Source: a virus
Strand: one strand, 5' to 3'
DNA: 33,988 nucleotides
Virus record (IMG/VR): IMGVR_UViG_3300019890_000014
Span: 1 to 33,988 of that record
Shown: piece by piece, positions 6,655 through 12,536 of the stretch
Numbering within the stretch: the first letter of the stretch is position 1
Layout: the number at the start of each line of letters is the position of its first letter
Position numbers and translations under genes: made by a program
The notes under the pieces: generated by a model
What the model was told of the DNA's origin: nothing
The model's database searches: none
Seen by the model: the letters and a program-made list of their open reading frames with translations, nothing else

Positions 6655-7136
6655 CCGCTCTGGAGGTGGTCGTTCCAGCCTCGGTGGCGATCATCGGTGC
6701 CGTTACCGGCGTCATCCTTGAGCTCAGGCACTGGGGAGATGACTGGCAACACTCCGCGTGGTTCGCCGAGCACCTCCAGCGCGAAATCGAGGAGACACGC
6801 CGCCGAAATGCCAACCTCGAGCGCGCCATCATCGAACCCATCGCCGCGCCGACGCCGTTCGAGGCGTTCCTCGACTGCCCGATATGCGGACACTTCGCCT
6901 GCCACTGGCTGCGCCCACCAGTGCCAGCACCGGACTGGGACCGCCTCGTCGCCGGGCGCATGACTTCCGCGCTCTCCGACATGCAGGTCGAACTTCTCGG
7001 ATGGCCCCTCGTGCACCGGCGAGAACAACTCGGAACATTCCGGCCAACAACCGAAAAGCTCTGGTGCGCAGACGAACACCGGTACGCCATCATTCGCGCC
7101 TGCCGCAGCTGCAATCACGAATGGGGGCAGATATGA
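6651..7136 (+). CDS. hypothetical membrane-anchored zinc-motif protein, 161 aa
   Basis: GTG at 6651 overlaps the upstream stop. Residues 4-24 (LEVVVPASVAIIGAVTGVIL) are a likely N-terminal membrane anchor, followed by a charged coiled-coil-like helix (LQREIEETRRRNANLE). Downstream are CPICGHFACHW and a C-terminal CRSCNHEWG, which together could form a zinc site. The combination suggests a cytoplasmic domain tethered to the inner membrane; function unknown. Confidence 0.6.
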   Translation: MTALEVVVPASVAIIGAVTGVILELRHWGDDWQHSAWFAEHLQREIEETRRRNANLERAIIEPIAAPTPFEAFLDCPICGHFACHWLRPPVPAPDWDRLVAGRMTSALSDMQVELLGWPLVHRREQLGTFRPTTEKLWCADEHRYAIIRACRSCNHEWGQI

Positions 7137-8080
7137 CCGCCGTCCAATGCACCGAATGCGGGCGCATGCTCGGCTACAACGCCGCCCTGTGCCGGGCGTG
7201 CATCGACGAGCTCGTCGAGCAGCTGCTCCGCGTGCCCGCGCTGCTGTACGAGCTCGGCATCACCCGCGCAGGCCTCGGACGCACCGGCGCACCATCCGCC
7301 GGCGGCCGCCCCGCCGAAGCACCACTGCCCATCCGCATCGTCGGCCGCCGGCTGCCCGGCGAATCAGCGGTCCAGCGGCTCGAAACCGCGGTGATCGGAT
7401 GGGCGCGCGTGCTGGCCGAAGAGCTCGGCGTCACGCCCGCCGTCGGTATTGCCTACCTCGTCCAGCTCGCCCAGGATCGGCGACGACTGCCCGGCAGCAC
7501 CGTGCGCTCGGACGCCGCGGCACTCGCCACGCCCGTCACCGCGGTGGAGCAAGCGGCGGTGTGGCTGGCGCACCACCGGCGCGAGCTCGCCCAGCACGAG
7601 GCTGCGCCGGAGCTCGCCCGGGACATTCGGGGAGCCGTCGGCGCGCTCGCCGCGGTGATCTGGCCAGCCGAACGGCAGTATCTGGGGCTGTGCGATTGCG
7701 TCCGCGAGGATGGCGAGGAGTGCGGGCAGGAACTCCGCGCCGAGGTCGGACAGGCGTACGTCGACTGCCGGCGGTGCCGGTGGCGATTCGACGTCGCCCA
7801 GCTGAAAGCCGCCGCGCTCGCCAACGCCGACGACCGGCTGTACAAGGTGGACGACCTGCTGCGCGTCCTCACTGCCCTCGACGAGCCTGTATCGCGCGCC
7901 ACCCTATGGCGCTGGGCCCAGCAACGGCGGATGGAACCGCGCGGGTGGCAGCATGCGGACGACTACGGGGTGCGGATCACCGACCACCGGATCGGCGCGG
8001 GCGACGCGCAGGTATACAGGCTCGGCGATGCGAGAAAGTTGGCCACGAAAGACGAGAACGAGGGAGGATCGGCAGCATGA
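7133..8080 (+). CDS. zinc-finger and helix-turn-helix DNA-binding protein, 315 aa
   Basis: ATG at 7133 overlaps the upstream stop (ATGA). An N-terminal CTECG...CRAC cluster (Cys6, 9, 20, 23) looks like a zinc ribbon. A second cysteine set lies near residues 187-215 (LCDC...DCRRC). The C-terminal region from about residue 237 (YKVDDLLRVLTALDEPVSRA, then TLWRWAQQRR) is a helix-turn-helix of the MerR/excisionase-like type. It is among the larger early genes and could be a transcription regulator of the phage. Target and role are unknown; the DNA-binding call rests on the HTH pattern. Confidence 0.65.
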   Translation: MTAVQCTECGRMLGYNAALCRACIDELVEQLLRVPALLYELGITRAGLGRTGAPSAGGRPAEAPLPIRIVGRRLPGESAVQRLETAVIGWARVLAEELGVTPAVGIAYLVQLAQDRRRLPGSTVRSDAAALATPVTAVEQAAVWLAHHRRELAQHEAAPELARDIRGAVGALAAVIWPAERQYLGLCDCVREDGEECGQELRAEVGQAYVDCRRCRWRFDVAQLKAAALANADDRLYKVDDLLRVLTALDEPVSRATLWRWAQQRRMEPRGWQHADDYGVRITDHRIGAGDAQVYRLGDARKLATKDENEGGSAA

Positions 8081-8283
8081 GCGCACCCATTCCCGACGCC
8101 GAAAGGTTGTCGTCTTTGCTGTTCGTGGCCCGCGAATACATATCGATGTGGGCTGAGACTGTCGAGGAGCGCACCGGCAAGCCTGCGGTCGACGTACGCG
8201 GGGTGATCGACGACCTGGACACCTACCGTATTGAGCACGGCCTGTGGGAACACGGCTTCGGAGCGGACGGAATCGACACATGA
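8077..8283 (+). CDS. small hypothetical protein, 68 aa
   Basis: ATG at 8077 overlaps the upstream stop (ATGA) and has a good GGGAGGA ribosome site. The product has a helical N-terminus (AERLSSLLFVAREYI) and a C-terminal DTYRIEHGLWEHG. No domain recognised. Its start region is nearly identical in DNA to the start region of the gene at 8447. Confidence 0.57.
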   Translation: MSAPIPDAERLSSLLFVAREYISMWAETVEERTGKPAVDVRGVIDDLDTYRIEHGLWEHGFGADGIDT

Positions 8284-8450
8284 GCGCATCGAACCGGCAT
8301 TGGGCCAAGCCCGGCGAACCGTACTGCGGCGAACCGCATCCGACACTCAAATACCTGTGTGGCTGGAACGTCGGTCACGACGGCGACCATATGGAAGCGA
8401 TCTCCAATAACCAGTGGCCAGACGAGCGCGCGGGAGGACCGGCGGCATGA
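8280..8450 (+). CDS. small cysteine/histidine protein, 56 aa
   Basis: ATG at 8280 overlaps the upstream stop by 4 bases. The product contains PYCGEPHP, YLCGWNVGHDGDH and a C-terminal tryptophan, a compact C..C..H..H arrangement common in small actinophage proteins and possibly zinc-binding. Function unknown. Confidence 0.57.
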   Translation: MSASNRHWAKPGEPYCGEPHPTLKYLCGWNVGHDGDHMEAISNNQWPDERAGGPAA

Positions 8451-8632
8451 GCGAGATAACCGAGGGTGCGACCAAGCTCACTGTCGGCGACTACTCGACC
8501 GAACGCCTCGACAACGGAGCTTGGGCGGAAAGCGACGATGGCGAGCTCGTCGGCGTGAGCGACCGGATGCGCTGCCCGACGCTCCGAGCGGGCGATACCT
8601 TCACGATCCAGACGCGGCTGACGATCGCATGA
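8447..8632 (+). CDS. small hypothetical beta-rich protein, 61 aa
   Basis: ATG at 8447 overlaps the upstream stop (ATGA), with GGGAGGA upstream. The sequence alternates short beta-like stretches (TKLTVGDYS, GAWAESDDGELVGV, DTFTIQTRLTIA). No family recognised. Confidence 0.55.
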   Translation: MSEITEGATKLTVGDYSTERLDNGAWAESDDGELVGVSDRMRCPTLRAGDTFTIQTRLTIA

Positions 8633-8946
8633 CCATCGAGGAGTTCATCGAGGCCCGGCTCGATGAGCGGGAAGAAGCCGCAACCGCAGTGCTTGAACAC
8701 GAAGGCTCTTGGCGCGCCGACGGTTTCGAACTCGAATACAGCTGGGTTCGGTTCATCGGCCCTCCTGGCCGCCCGAATCAGTCGTCGACGTTCTGGTCCG
8801 GCGCGCCGACTCCCGCCGAGGTGCTGCGGCAGTGCGCGGCGCTCCGACTCGCCCTGGAATTTTGGCAAGGGCTTACCAGACTGAGGACGATCGCCGCGAT
8901 CTGGTCCGATCATCGCGATTACCAACAGGATTGGGCGAATTCATGA
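8629..8946 (+). CDS. DUF6221-like protein, 105 aa
   Basis: ATG at 8629 overlaps the upstream stop. The layout matches DUF6221, a family of about 100 residues found in actinobacteria and their phages: an N-terminal EEFIEARLDEREEAATAV helix, a central region ending in a PAEVLRQCAALRLALEF helix, and a C-terminal DHRDYQQDWA matching the family's hp.yr..W ending. Function of the family is unknown. The match is by recognised pattern, not a profile search. Confidence 0.65.
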   Translation: MTIEEFIEARLDEREEAATAVLEHEGSWRADGFELEYSWVRFIGPPGRPNQSSTFWSGAPTPAEVLRQCAALRLALEFWQGLTRLRTIAAIWSDHRDYQQDWANS

Positions 8947-9266
8947 TCGACGCACACCGGCTCGCACACGACTACTTCAGCCGGATCGCCCTGAAACCGG
9001 CATCCCGGCTCGACGCCACCTACCAATGGCAGCTGACGCAAGTCATCGAGACGAGCACGCGCCTCGCTGCCATCCTGGACGACGAAGGCATTCCGGATGA
9101 GACAGCGGCGCGAATCATCCGCAGCGTGCTGTACGGCGCGCCGTCGGTGGTCGAGGCCGAGCAGCGCATGAAGCACATGGACCTGCTGCGCAAGATGTTC
9201 GAAACGCCACCCGAGTTTTCGCCGGAACGTCTGCGCGCGGACCTGGAGGCGTTCAAGGAATCCTGA
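8943..9266 (+). CDS. hypothetical helical protein, last gene of early block, 107 aa
   Basis: ATG at 8943 overlaps the upstream stop. The product is almost entirely helical (LDATYQWQLTQVIETSTRLA, VEAEQRMKHMDLLRKMF), with no recognised domain. It is the last coupled gene: its stop codon lies inside the left arm of a perfect 10-base inverted repeat (9262-9300), which probably marks the end of the early transcription unit. Confidence 0.58.
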   Translation: MIDAHRLAHDYFSRIALKPASRLDATYQWQLTQVIETSTRLAAILDDEGIPDETAARIIRSVLYGAPSVVEAEQRMKHMDLLRKMFETPPEFSPERLRADLEAFKES

Positions 9267-9300
9267 CCGCCGATAAGCGGGGGGTAATCGGGCGGTCAGG
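9262..9300 (+). terminator. perfect 10-bp inverted repeat ending the early operon
   Basis: CCTGACCGCC (9262-9271) pairs perfectly with GGCGGTCAGG (9291-9300) around a 19-base loop that includes a run of six G. The left arm overlaps the stop codon of the preceding gene. There is no T-run after it, so it is either a factor-dependent or imperfect terminator, an mRNA 3' stabiliser, or a protein operator. Confidence 0.5.
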
Positions 9301-9310
9301 CCATGATCAC

Positions 9311-9389
9311 AAACCGCCTGGTCATGTACAGTGAGACAGGAAACCGTCGCTGACGAGTGCTGCACGCACCCAGATCAGGGCGGTTTTTT
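9311..9389 (+). ncRNA. candidate structured RNA or long-loop terminator upstream of the tRNA
   Basis: AAACCGCC (9311-9318) can pair with GGCGGTTT (9379-9386), extended by GGTC/GATC with a bulge, enclosing about 50 bases that hold small hairpins (CGTC/GACG at 9345-9355; GTGC/GCAC at 9357-9369). The right arm runs into six T (9384-9389), as in an intrinsic terminator. A -10-like TACAGT is at 9327-9332 with no good -35. No credible coding sequence occupies this gap. It could be a small RNA, a terminator protecting the late region, or part of a packaging site. Confidence 0.35.
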
Positions 9390-9405
9390 CATGCCTCGAG
9401 CACGA

Positions 9406-9479
9406 CGCCGAGTAGAGCAGTTCGGTAGCTCGGCTGCCTCATAAGCAGCAGGTCACGGGTTCGAATCCCGTCTCGGCCA
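9406..9479 (+). tRNA. tRNA-Met (anticodon CAT)
   Basis: A cloverleaf can be drawn by hand: D stem GAGC/GCTC (9415-9418, 9428-9431), anticodon stem GCTGC/GCAGC (9433-9437, 9445-9449) with loop CTCATAA and anticodon CAT at 9440-9442, T stem ACGGG/CCCGT with TTCGAAT loop (9455-9471), and acceptor GCCGAG/CTCGGC. The outermost acceptor position is C opposite C (9406 and 9478), a mismatch. The CCA tail is not encoded. The anticodon stem lacks the three G-C pairs of initiator tRNAs, so this looks like an elongator Met tRNA; an Ile tRNA with modified CAT anticodon is possible. Confidence 0.88.
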
Positions 9480-9514
9480 CGACTGTCCCTGTCACCCATC
9501 CCATGGAGGAAACC

Positions 9515-9601
9515 ATGCTCGTAACCCTGTCCGCCGGTGCCATCGCTGTATGGCCGATCGTCCTGGCCGCGGTCACCGCGCTGCTCGGCCTCGTTCTCTG
9601 A
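9515..9601 (+). CDS. 28-aa membrane peptide
   Basis: An ATG at 9515 with a strong GGAGGA ribosome site 4 bases upstream opens a frame of 28 codons. The peptide is almost wholly hydrophobic (LVTLSAGAIAVWPIVLAAV, then LLGLVL) and would form a single membrane helix. Short peptides of this kind are common but poorly studied in phages. The ribosome site is the main evidence. Confidence 0.5.
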   Translation: MLVTLSAGAIAVWPIVLAAVTALLGLVL

Positions 9602-9615
9602 CACGAGCTGAACCC

Positions 9616-10032
9616 ATGTCGTTCGAAGGCCGCACTCGCGAGCAATGCCGCCAATTCATCGCCTCGCAGAACGCGATCGGCCGACACCTCACGGCCACCG
9701 AGGTCTTCATCATCGACATGCTCGGCGAGCTCGTCGCCCACCTCATCGACCTCAAAACCCAGATCGGAGAATCCACCATGGCCACACAGGCCGATGTCGA
9801 CGCCCTCACCCAGCAGGTCCAGAACCTGAACGGCGCGTGGCAGGCATGGGCGGCCAACGCCGCCACCATCCTGACCAACGTCGAGACCGCACTCACCGCC
9901 GCGGAACAGGCCAACGGAATTCAGCTCACCGACGCGCTGGCCGCCGTCGCCGACGGACAGGCCGCGCTCGCCGCGCTGCCCGCCGAGAGCGATCCCACCG
10001 TCGCACCGCCGACGCCCGCGACCGGTAGCTGA
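9616..10032 (+). CDS. hypothetical helical protein, 138 aa, possible second start at 9778
   Basis: ATG at 9616 opens the long form. An in-frame ATG at 9778 is preceded by GGAGA and would make an 84-residue product starting MATQADVDALTQQVQNLNG. The C-terminal part is a regular alanine-rich helix with coiled-coil character and ends in a Pro/Thr tail, resembling small actinophage proteins of unknown function. The first 54 residues (REQCRQFIASQNAIGRHLTA) are also helical. Whether one or two proteins are made cannot be decided by eye. Confidence 0.55.
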   Translation: MSFEGRTREQCRQFIASQNAIGRHLTATEVFIIDMLGELVAHLIDLKTQIGESTMATQADVDALTQQVQNLNGAWQAWAANAATILTNVETALTAAEQANGIQLTDALAAVADGQAALAALPAESDPTVAPPTPATGS

Positions 10033-10034
10033 CC

Positions 10035-10121
10035 GTGAACGTGCTCGTCCTGGCGTGGGACTTCCTGTCGTTCGATGACTTCGCCGCCGAGAAGTTCGTC
10101 GCAGGCCTGCTCGGACTGTGA
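10035..10121 (+). CDS. 28-aa peptide, coupled to next gene
   Basis: GTG at 10035 opens 28 codons ending in TGA 10119-10121, which overlaps the GTG start of the next gene by 4 bases. The peptide is acidic and hydrophobic (LVLAWDFLSFDDFAAEKFV). The coupled junction fills the gap between two accepted genes and is the only support; no ribosome site is clear. Confidence 0.35.
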   Translation: MNVLVLAWDFLSFDDFAAEKFVAGLLGL

Positions 10122-10345
10122 CCGAGCCGTCCGACTGGCCACCCGGAGTGCCCGTCTCGCGGATCGAGATCGTCGAATACCTCGACAGCGAGACGGGCGA
10201 CTACCTGATCGGCGAACGGTATTGGACCGCCGATGGCGTGCTGATGCCGTACTGGAAGAAGATCGGGCTGCTCGAAGGCGCGAAGATCGCCGCCTGCATT
10301 CCGATGATCCAGAGCGCCCCCGACATGACCAGCGAGGACGAATGA
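10118..10345 (+). CDS. small hypothetical protein, 75 aa
   Basis: GTG at 10118 and an ATGA overlap with the next gene fit the operon style. The product contains RIEIVEYLDSETGDYLIGER and a tyrosine/tryptophan-rich centre. No recognised family or motif. Confidence 0.55.
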   Translation: MTEPSDWPPGVPVSRIEIVEYLDSETGDYLIGERYWTADGVLMPYWKKIGLLEGAKIAACIPMIQSAPDMTSEDE

Positions 10346-10680
10346 CCGCACAGCAGGGCCCGTTCGACCTCGTGCGCGTGACCTGGGTTGACGCGCACAA
10401 CAACCAAGGCGCATGGATGTCCGGCGACGAGCTCGTCGCCTTCGCGGCCGACGAGGCGTACCGCGTCACCCAGGTCGGCTACAAGGTGCACGAGGACGAG
10501 CTGTGCATCGTGCTCGCAGCGCGGCTGAGCACGCCAAGCCCGGATTACGGGCAGTCGTTCGGGATGTGCGAACGCATTCCGCGCAAGCTCATCGACTCCA
10601 TGACCGTGCTCGAGGCTGTCGGTAGCCCCGCCGACCCTATGGAACAGCTGAAGCGACACCCGTTCTCGGCCTACGTGTAG
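10342..10680 (+). CDS. hypothetical protein, 112 aa
   Basis: ATG at 10342 overlaps the previous stop by 4 bases. The pattern DLVRVTWVDAHNNQGAWM, followed by a strand-rich middle and IPRKLIDSMTVLEA, suggests a small beta-barrel-like fold. It resembles phage hypothetical proteins that begin with a VTWVDA motif, but I cannot assign a function. Confidence 0.57.
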   Translation: MTAQQGPFDLVRVTWVDAHNNQGAWMSGDELVAFAADEAYRVTQVGYKVHEDELCIVLAARLSTPSPDYGQSFGMCERIPRKLIDSMTVLEAVGSPADPMEQLKRHPFSAYV

Positions 10681-10689
10681 GAGGCATTC

Positions 10690-10986
10690 ATGGCAATGGG
10701 CAAGCCCCGCAAGGGTGTTGGCGTCGGCTCCGGCACCCAGGCCGCACGCACCGCGTCCGGTGGCGTCAGCGCCGCAGCACGGGCCAAGACTGGCAGCGGC
10801 AAGGGCAAGTCGTTCCCGCTGCCCGACGAGGCTGCCGCCAAGTCCGCAATCAACCTGCGGCACAACGGCAGCGACATGACCGCCAAGCAAGTGCTCGACA
10901 AGGTCGCAGGCAGTAAGTTCGCCAAGAACCCCGTCGTCAAGGCGAAGATCGCCAAGGCGCGCAAAGTCGATCGCGGCGGCAAGTAG
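10690..10986 (+). CDS. small basic Lys/Ala-rich protein, 98 aa
   Basis: ATG at 10690 has an ideal AGGAGG site. The N-terminal half is basic, Gly/Ala/Lys-rich and low-complexity, likely disordered. The C-terminal half (KSFPLPDEAAAKSAINLRHN, then AKQVLDKVAGSKFAK) resembles the short FPlPd..ha..A motif seen at the ends of phage head proteases and related proteins. The strong charge suggests nucleic-acid binding. Function unproven. Confidence 0.58.
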   Translation: MAMGKPRKGVGVGSGTQAARTASGGVSAAARAKTGSGKGKSFPLPDEAAAKSAINLRHNGSDMTAKQVLDKVAGSKFAKNPVVKAKIAKARKVDRGGK

Positions 10987-10992
10987 CTCATC

Positions 10993-11277
10993 GTGGTCGC
11001 CGGACGTGAAGCCACGCCATCGGACATCGACGCCACCGAGCGGCTCAAGCGGTACTGGACCGTCGGCAACGGTGGCAAAGCCATCGCGTGGGGCACGCCC
11101 GGCGACTACGACCGCTGCGTCACCCTCGTCAGCGCAGCCGTCAAGGGCAACGACTCGTTCGTCAAGGGCTACTGCGCGGAGCGGCATCACGACGCGCTCG
11201 GGATCTGGCCGGCCACGCACGCCAAGGAGATCCGCGACGCCGAAGGCCGCGGACACAGCGAGCAGCACGGCCGCTGA
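10993..11277 (+). CDS. conserved actinophage head-region protein, 94 aa
   Basis: GTG at 10993. The segment LKRYWTVGNGGKAIAWGTPG, then DYDRCV, VKGYCAERHHDALGIWP, is a motif I know from actinophage proteins near terminase and capsid genes, where it also appears fused to larger head proteins. The conserved Cys and HH pair hint at metal binding. Its role is unknown. The stop overlaps the HNH start by one base (TGATG). Confidence 0.62.
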   Translation: MVAGREATPSDIDATERLKRYWTVGNGGKAIAWGTPGDYDRCVTLVSAAVKGNDSFVKGYCAERHHDALGIWPATHAKEIRDAEGRGHSEQHGR

Positions 11278-11609
11278 TGCCTCGCGCACCGCGGCGCTGC
11301 CCGCACACCGGCTGTCAAGTCTTGATCGTCAACCGCAGGTATTGCACTGACCACACCGAGGCGTGGGAAAGCTCGAAACGCGGCCGAGCTACCTCGAATT
11401 CACGGTGGCGGCGACTGCGCGAGCGAATCCTCGATCGAGACAAGGGGATCTGCTACCTCTGCGGCCGAGCAGGTGCCGACACCGTTGACCACATCCTCTC
11501 CGTCGCACGCGGCGGAACGGACGACCCCTCGAACCTGGCAGCCGTGCACGACCGGACCGCGCCCCACTGCCACCGCGCGAAAACCAACCAGGAACGCGCG
11601 ATCCGATAG
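11277..11609 (+). CDS. HNH endonuclease, 110 aa
   Basis: Near the N-terminus is a zinc-ribbon-like CPHTGCQ...YCTDH. The HNH core is RWRRLRERILDRDKGICYLC, then AGADTVDHILSVARGGTDDP, SNLAAVH and CHRAKT: the DH pair, the N of SNL and the final H are the active-site pattern, and the CxxC plus C..H pairs hold the zinc. HNH proteins next to terminase genes in cos phages take part in DNA cleavage and packaging. Start ATG at 11277 overlaps the previous stop by one base. Confidence 0.88.
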   Translation: MPRAPRRCPHTGCQVLIVNRRYCTDHTEAWESSKRGRATSNSRWRRLRERILDRDKGICYLCGRAGADTVDHILSVARGGTDDPSNLAAVHDRTAPHCHRAKTNQERAIR

Positions 11610-11612
11610 ACG

Positions 11613-11633
11613 CCCTCGGCTGATCCCCGAGGG
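11613..11633 (+). terminator. small hairpin preceding the intrinsic terminator
   Basis: CCCTCGG (11613-11619) pairs with CCGAGGG (11627-11633) around a 7-base loop, just after the HNH stop codon. It has no T-run and stands 5 bases before the real terminator, so it may pause transcription or protect the mRNA end. Confidence 0.5.
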
Positions 11634-11638
11634 AAGAG

Positions 11639-11668
11639 AACCCCGCAGACCTCATGCTGCGGGGTTTT
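11639..11668 (+). terminator. intrinsic terminator after first HNH gene
   Basis: AACCCCGCAG (11639-11648) pairs with CTGCGGGGTT (11657-11666) around an 8-base loop, and the right arm runs into TTTT (11665-11668). This is a clear rho-independent terminator and ends the transcript carrying the small genes and the first HNH endonuclease. The second HNH gene begins only 22 bases later, so a new promoter or read-through is needed for the late genes. Confidence 0.82.
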
Positions 11669-11690
11669 CGCATCTCATGAGGACAACTGA

Positions 11691-12419
11691 ATGACCAACT
11701 CGAACGTGCACTGCGCCCACTGCGGCGCACTGTTCGCCCGCAGCCACGCCGGCCGGAAGTACTGCAGCGACACCTGCAGCATGCGCGCCTATCACCAGCG
11801 GCGGCAGGTCGAAGGACGCAGCCTGAACCGGACGGTGCACACGCGAGTGTGCGAGAGCTGCCGGAAGGCTTGGCAGACCGAGAAGCGGACAGCGCGTTTC
11901 TGCTCCGTCGACTGCATCGCCGCACATCGCTTCGGGCCCGCACGCCAACGAGGGCGCGCGCCCATGAGCGAGCACTTCAAGCGAGCGCGACGGCAGCTCC
12001 GCAAAGCCGCACGCGGAACGACCGGCAAAGGGATCGTATGGACGCAAGGACCATGCGGCTGGTGCCGACAGTCGTTCCTCGCTCGAACGGCCGCAGGGAC
12101 GCCCGCGCGGTACTGCTCGAAACGCTGTGGCGGTCGCGCCGTCAAGGCGCGACATACTCGGCGCAAGAGGGATTCCTACGTCGAGGATGTCGTTCCGATG
12201 CTGATCTTCCAGCGTGATGGCTACCGCTGCCACATCTGCCGCCGCAAGACGCTGCCGAACAAGAAGGTGCCACACCCGCGGGCGCCGACCATCGACCATA
12301 TGATTCCGCTGAGTCTCGGGGGACCTCACTCCAGGGCGAATGTCTCGACGGCGTGCTTCCGATGCAACACGCTCAAGAGCGCGAGCGGCGCTGGCGACCA
12401 GCTGGCAATCATCGGATGA
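11691..12419 (+). CDS. HNH endonuclease with N-terminal zinc ribbons, 242 aa
   Basis: ATG at 11691 with GAGGA upstream. Three cysteine pairs with short spacing (CAHCGALF...YCSDTC; CESCRKAW...FCSVDC; CGWCRQSF...YCSKRC) form a tandem of FCS-type zinc ribbons in residues 1-155. The C-terminal HNH domain follows: VPMLIFQRDGYRCHICRRKT, TIDHMIPLSLGG, SRANVSTACFRCN. It is a second HNH enzyme directly before the small terminase gene. It may be the terminase-associated nicking enzyme or a homing-type nuclease; position favours the first. Confidence 0.85.
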   Translation: MTNSNVHCAHCGALFARSHAGRKYCSDTCSMRAYHQRRQVEGRSLNRTVHTRVCESCRKAWQTEKRTARFCSVDCIAAHRFGPARQRGRAPMSEHFKRARRQLRKAARGTTGKGIVWTQGPCGWCRQSFLARTAAGTPARYCSKRCGGRAVKARHTRRKRDSYVEDVVPMLIFQRDGYRCHICRRKTLPNKKVPHPRAPTIDHMIPLSLGGPHSRANVSTACFRCNTLKSASGAGDQLAIIG

Positions 12420-12421
12420 AT

Positions 12422-12443
12422 AGGGGGGTGGCACTAACCCCCT
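12422..12443 (+). repeat. G/C-run hairpin in the gap before the small terminase gene
   Basis: GGGGGT (12424-12429) pairs with ACCCCC (12437-12442) around GGCACTA, immediately after the stop of the second HNH gene. No T-run follows. The surrounding 117-base gap (12420-12536) has no gene; near its end is a strong GAAGGAGGTG ribosome site for the small terminase. The hairpin may end the HNH transcript or belong to a packaging site. Confidence 0.5.
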
Positions 12444-12536
12444 GCCGCCCCTCACCAGGCATTCGGGACGCTCTGCCAATTTTGAGCCATACGGGTTCCA
12501 GGAGCTGCGGAGAGCCCCGCGAAGGAGGTGTAGGCC

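Noticed and set aside
7147-8283. Long + strand frame overlapping the zinc-finger/HTH gene
   Set aside because: Only its last 68 codons (8077-8283) look like a gene with a ribosome site; the earlier part is Arg/Ala-rich out-of-frame translation.
9310-9335. Promoter with -10 TACAGT at 9327-9332
   Set aside because: Upstream TGATCA at 9304-9309 is a poor -35 match at 17-base spacing; not strong enough to list as a feature.
9389-9604. - strand frame across the tRNA with product containing DGIRTRDLLLMRQPSYRTAL
   Set aside because: This peptide type is the well-known artefact of translating the complement of a tRNA gene.
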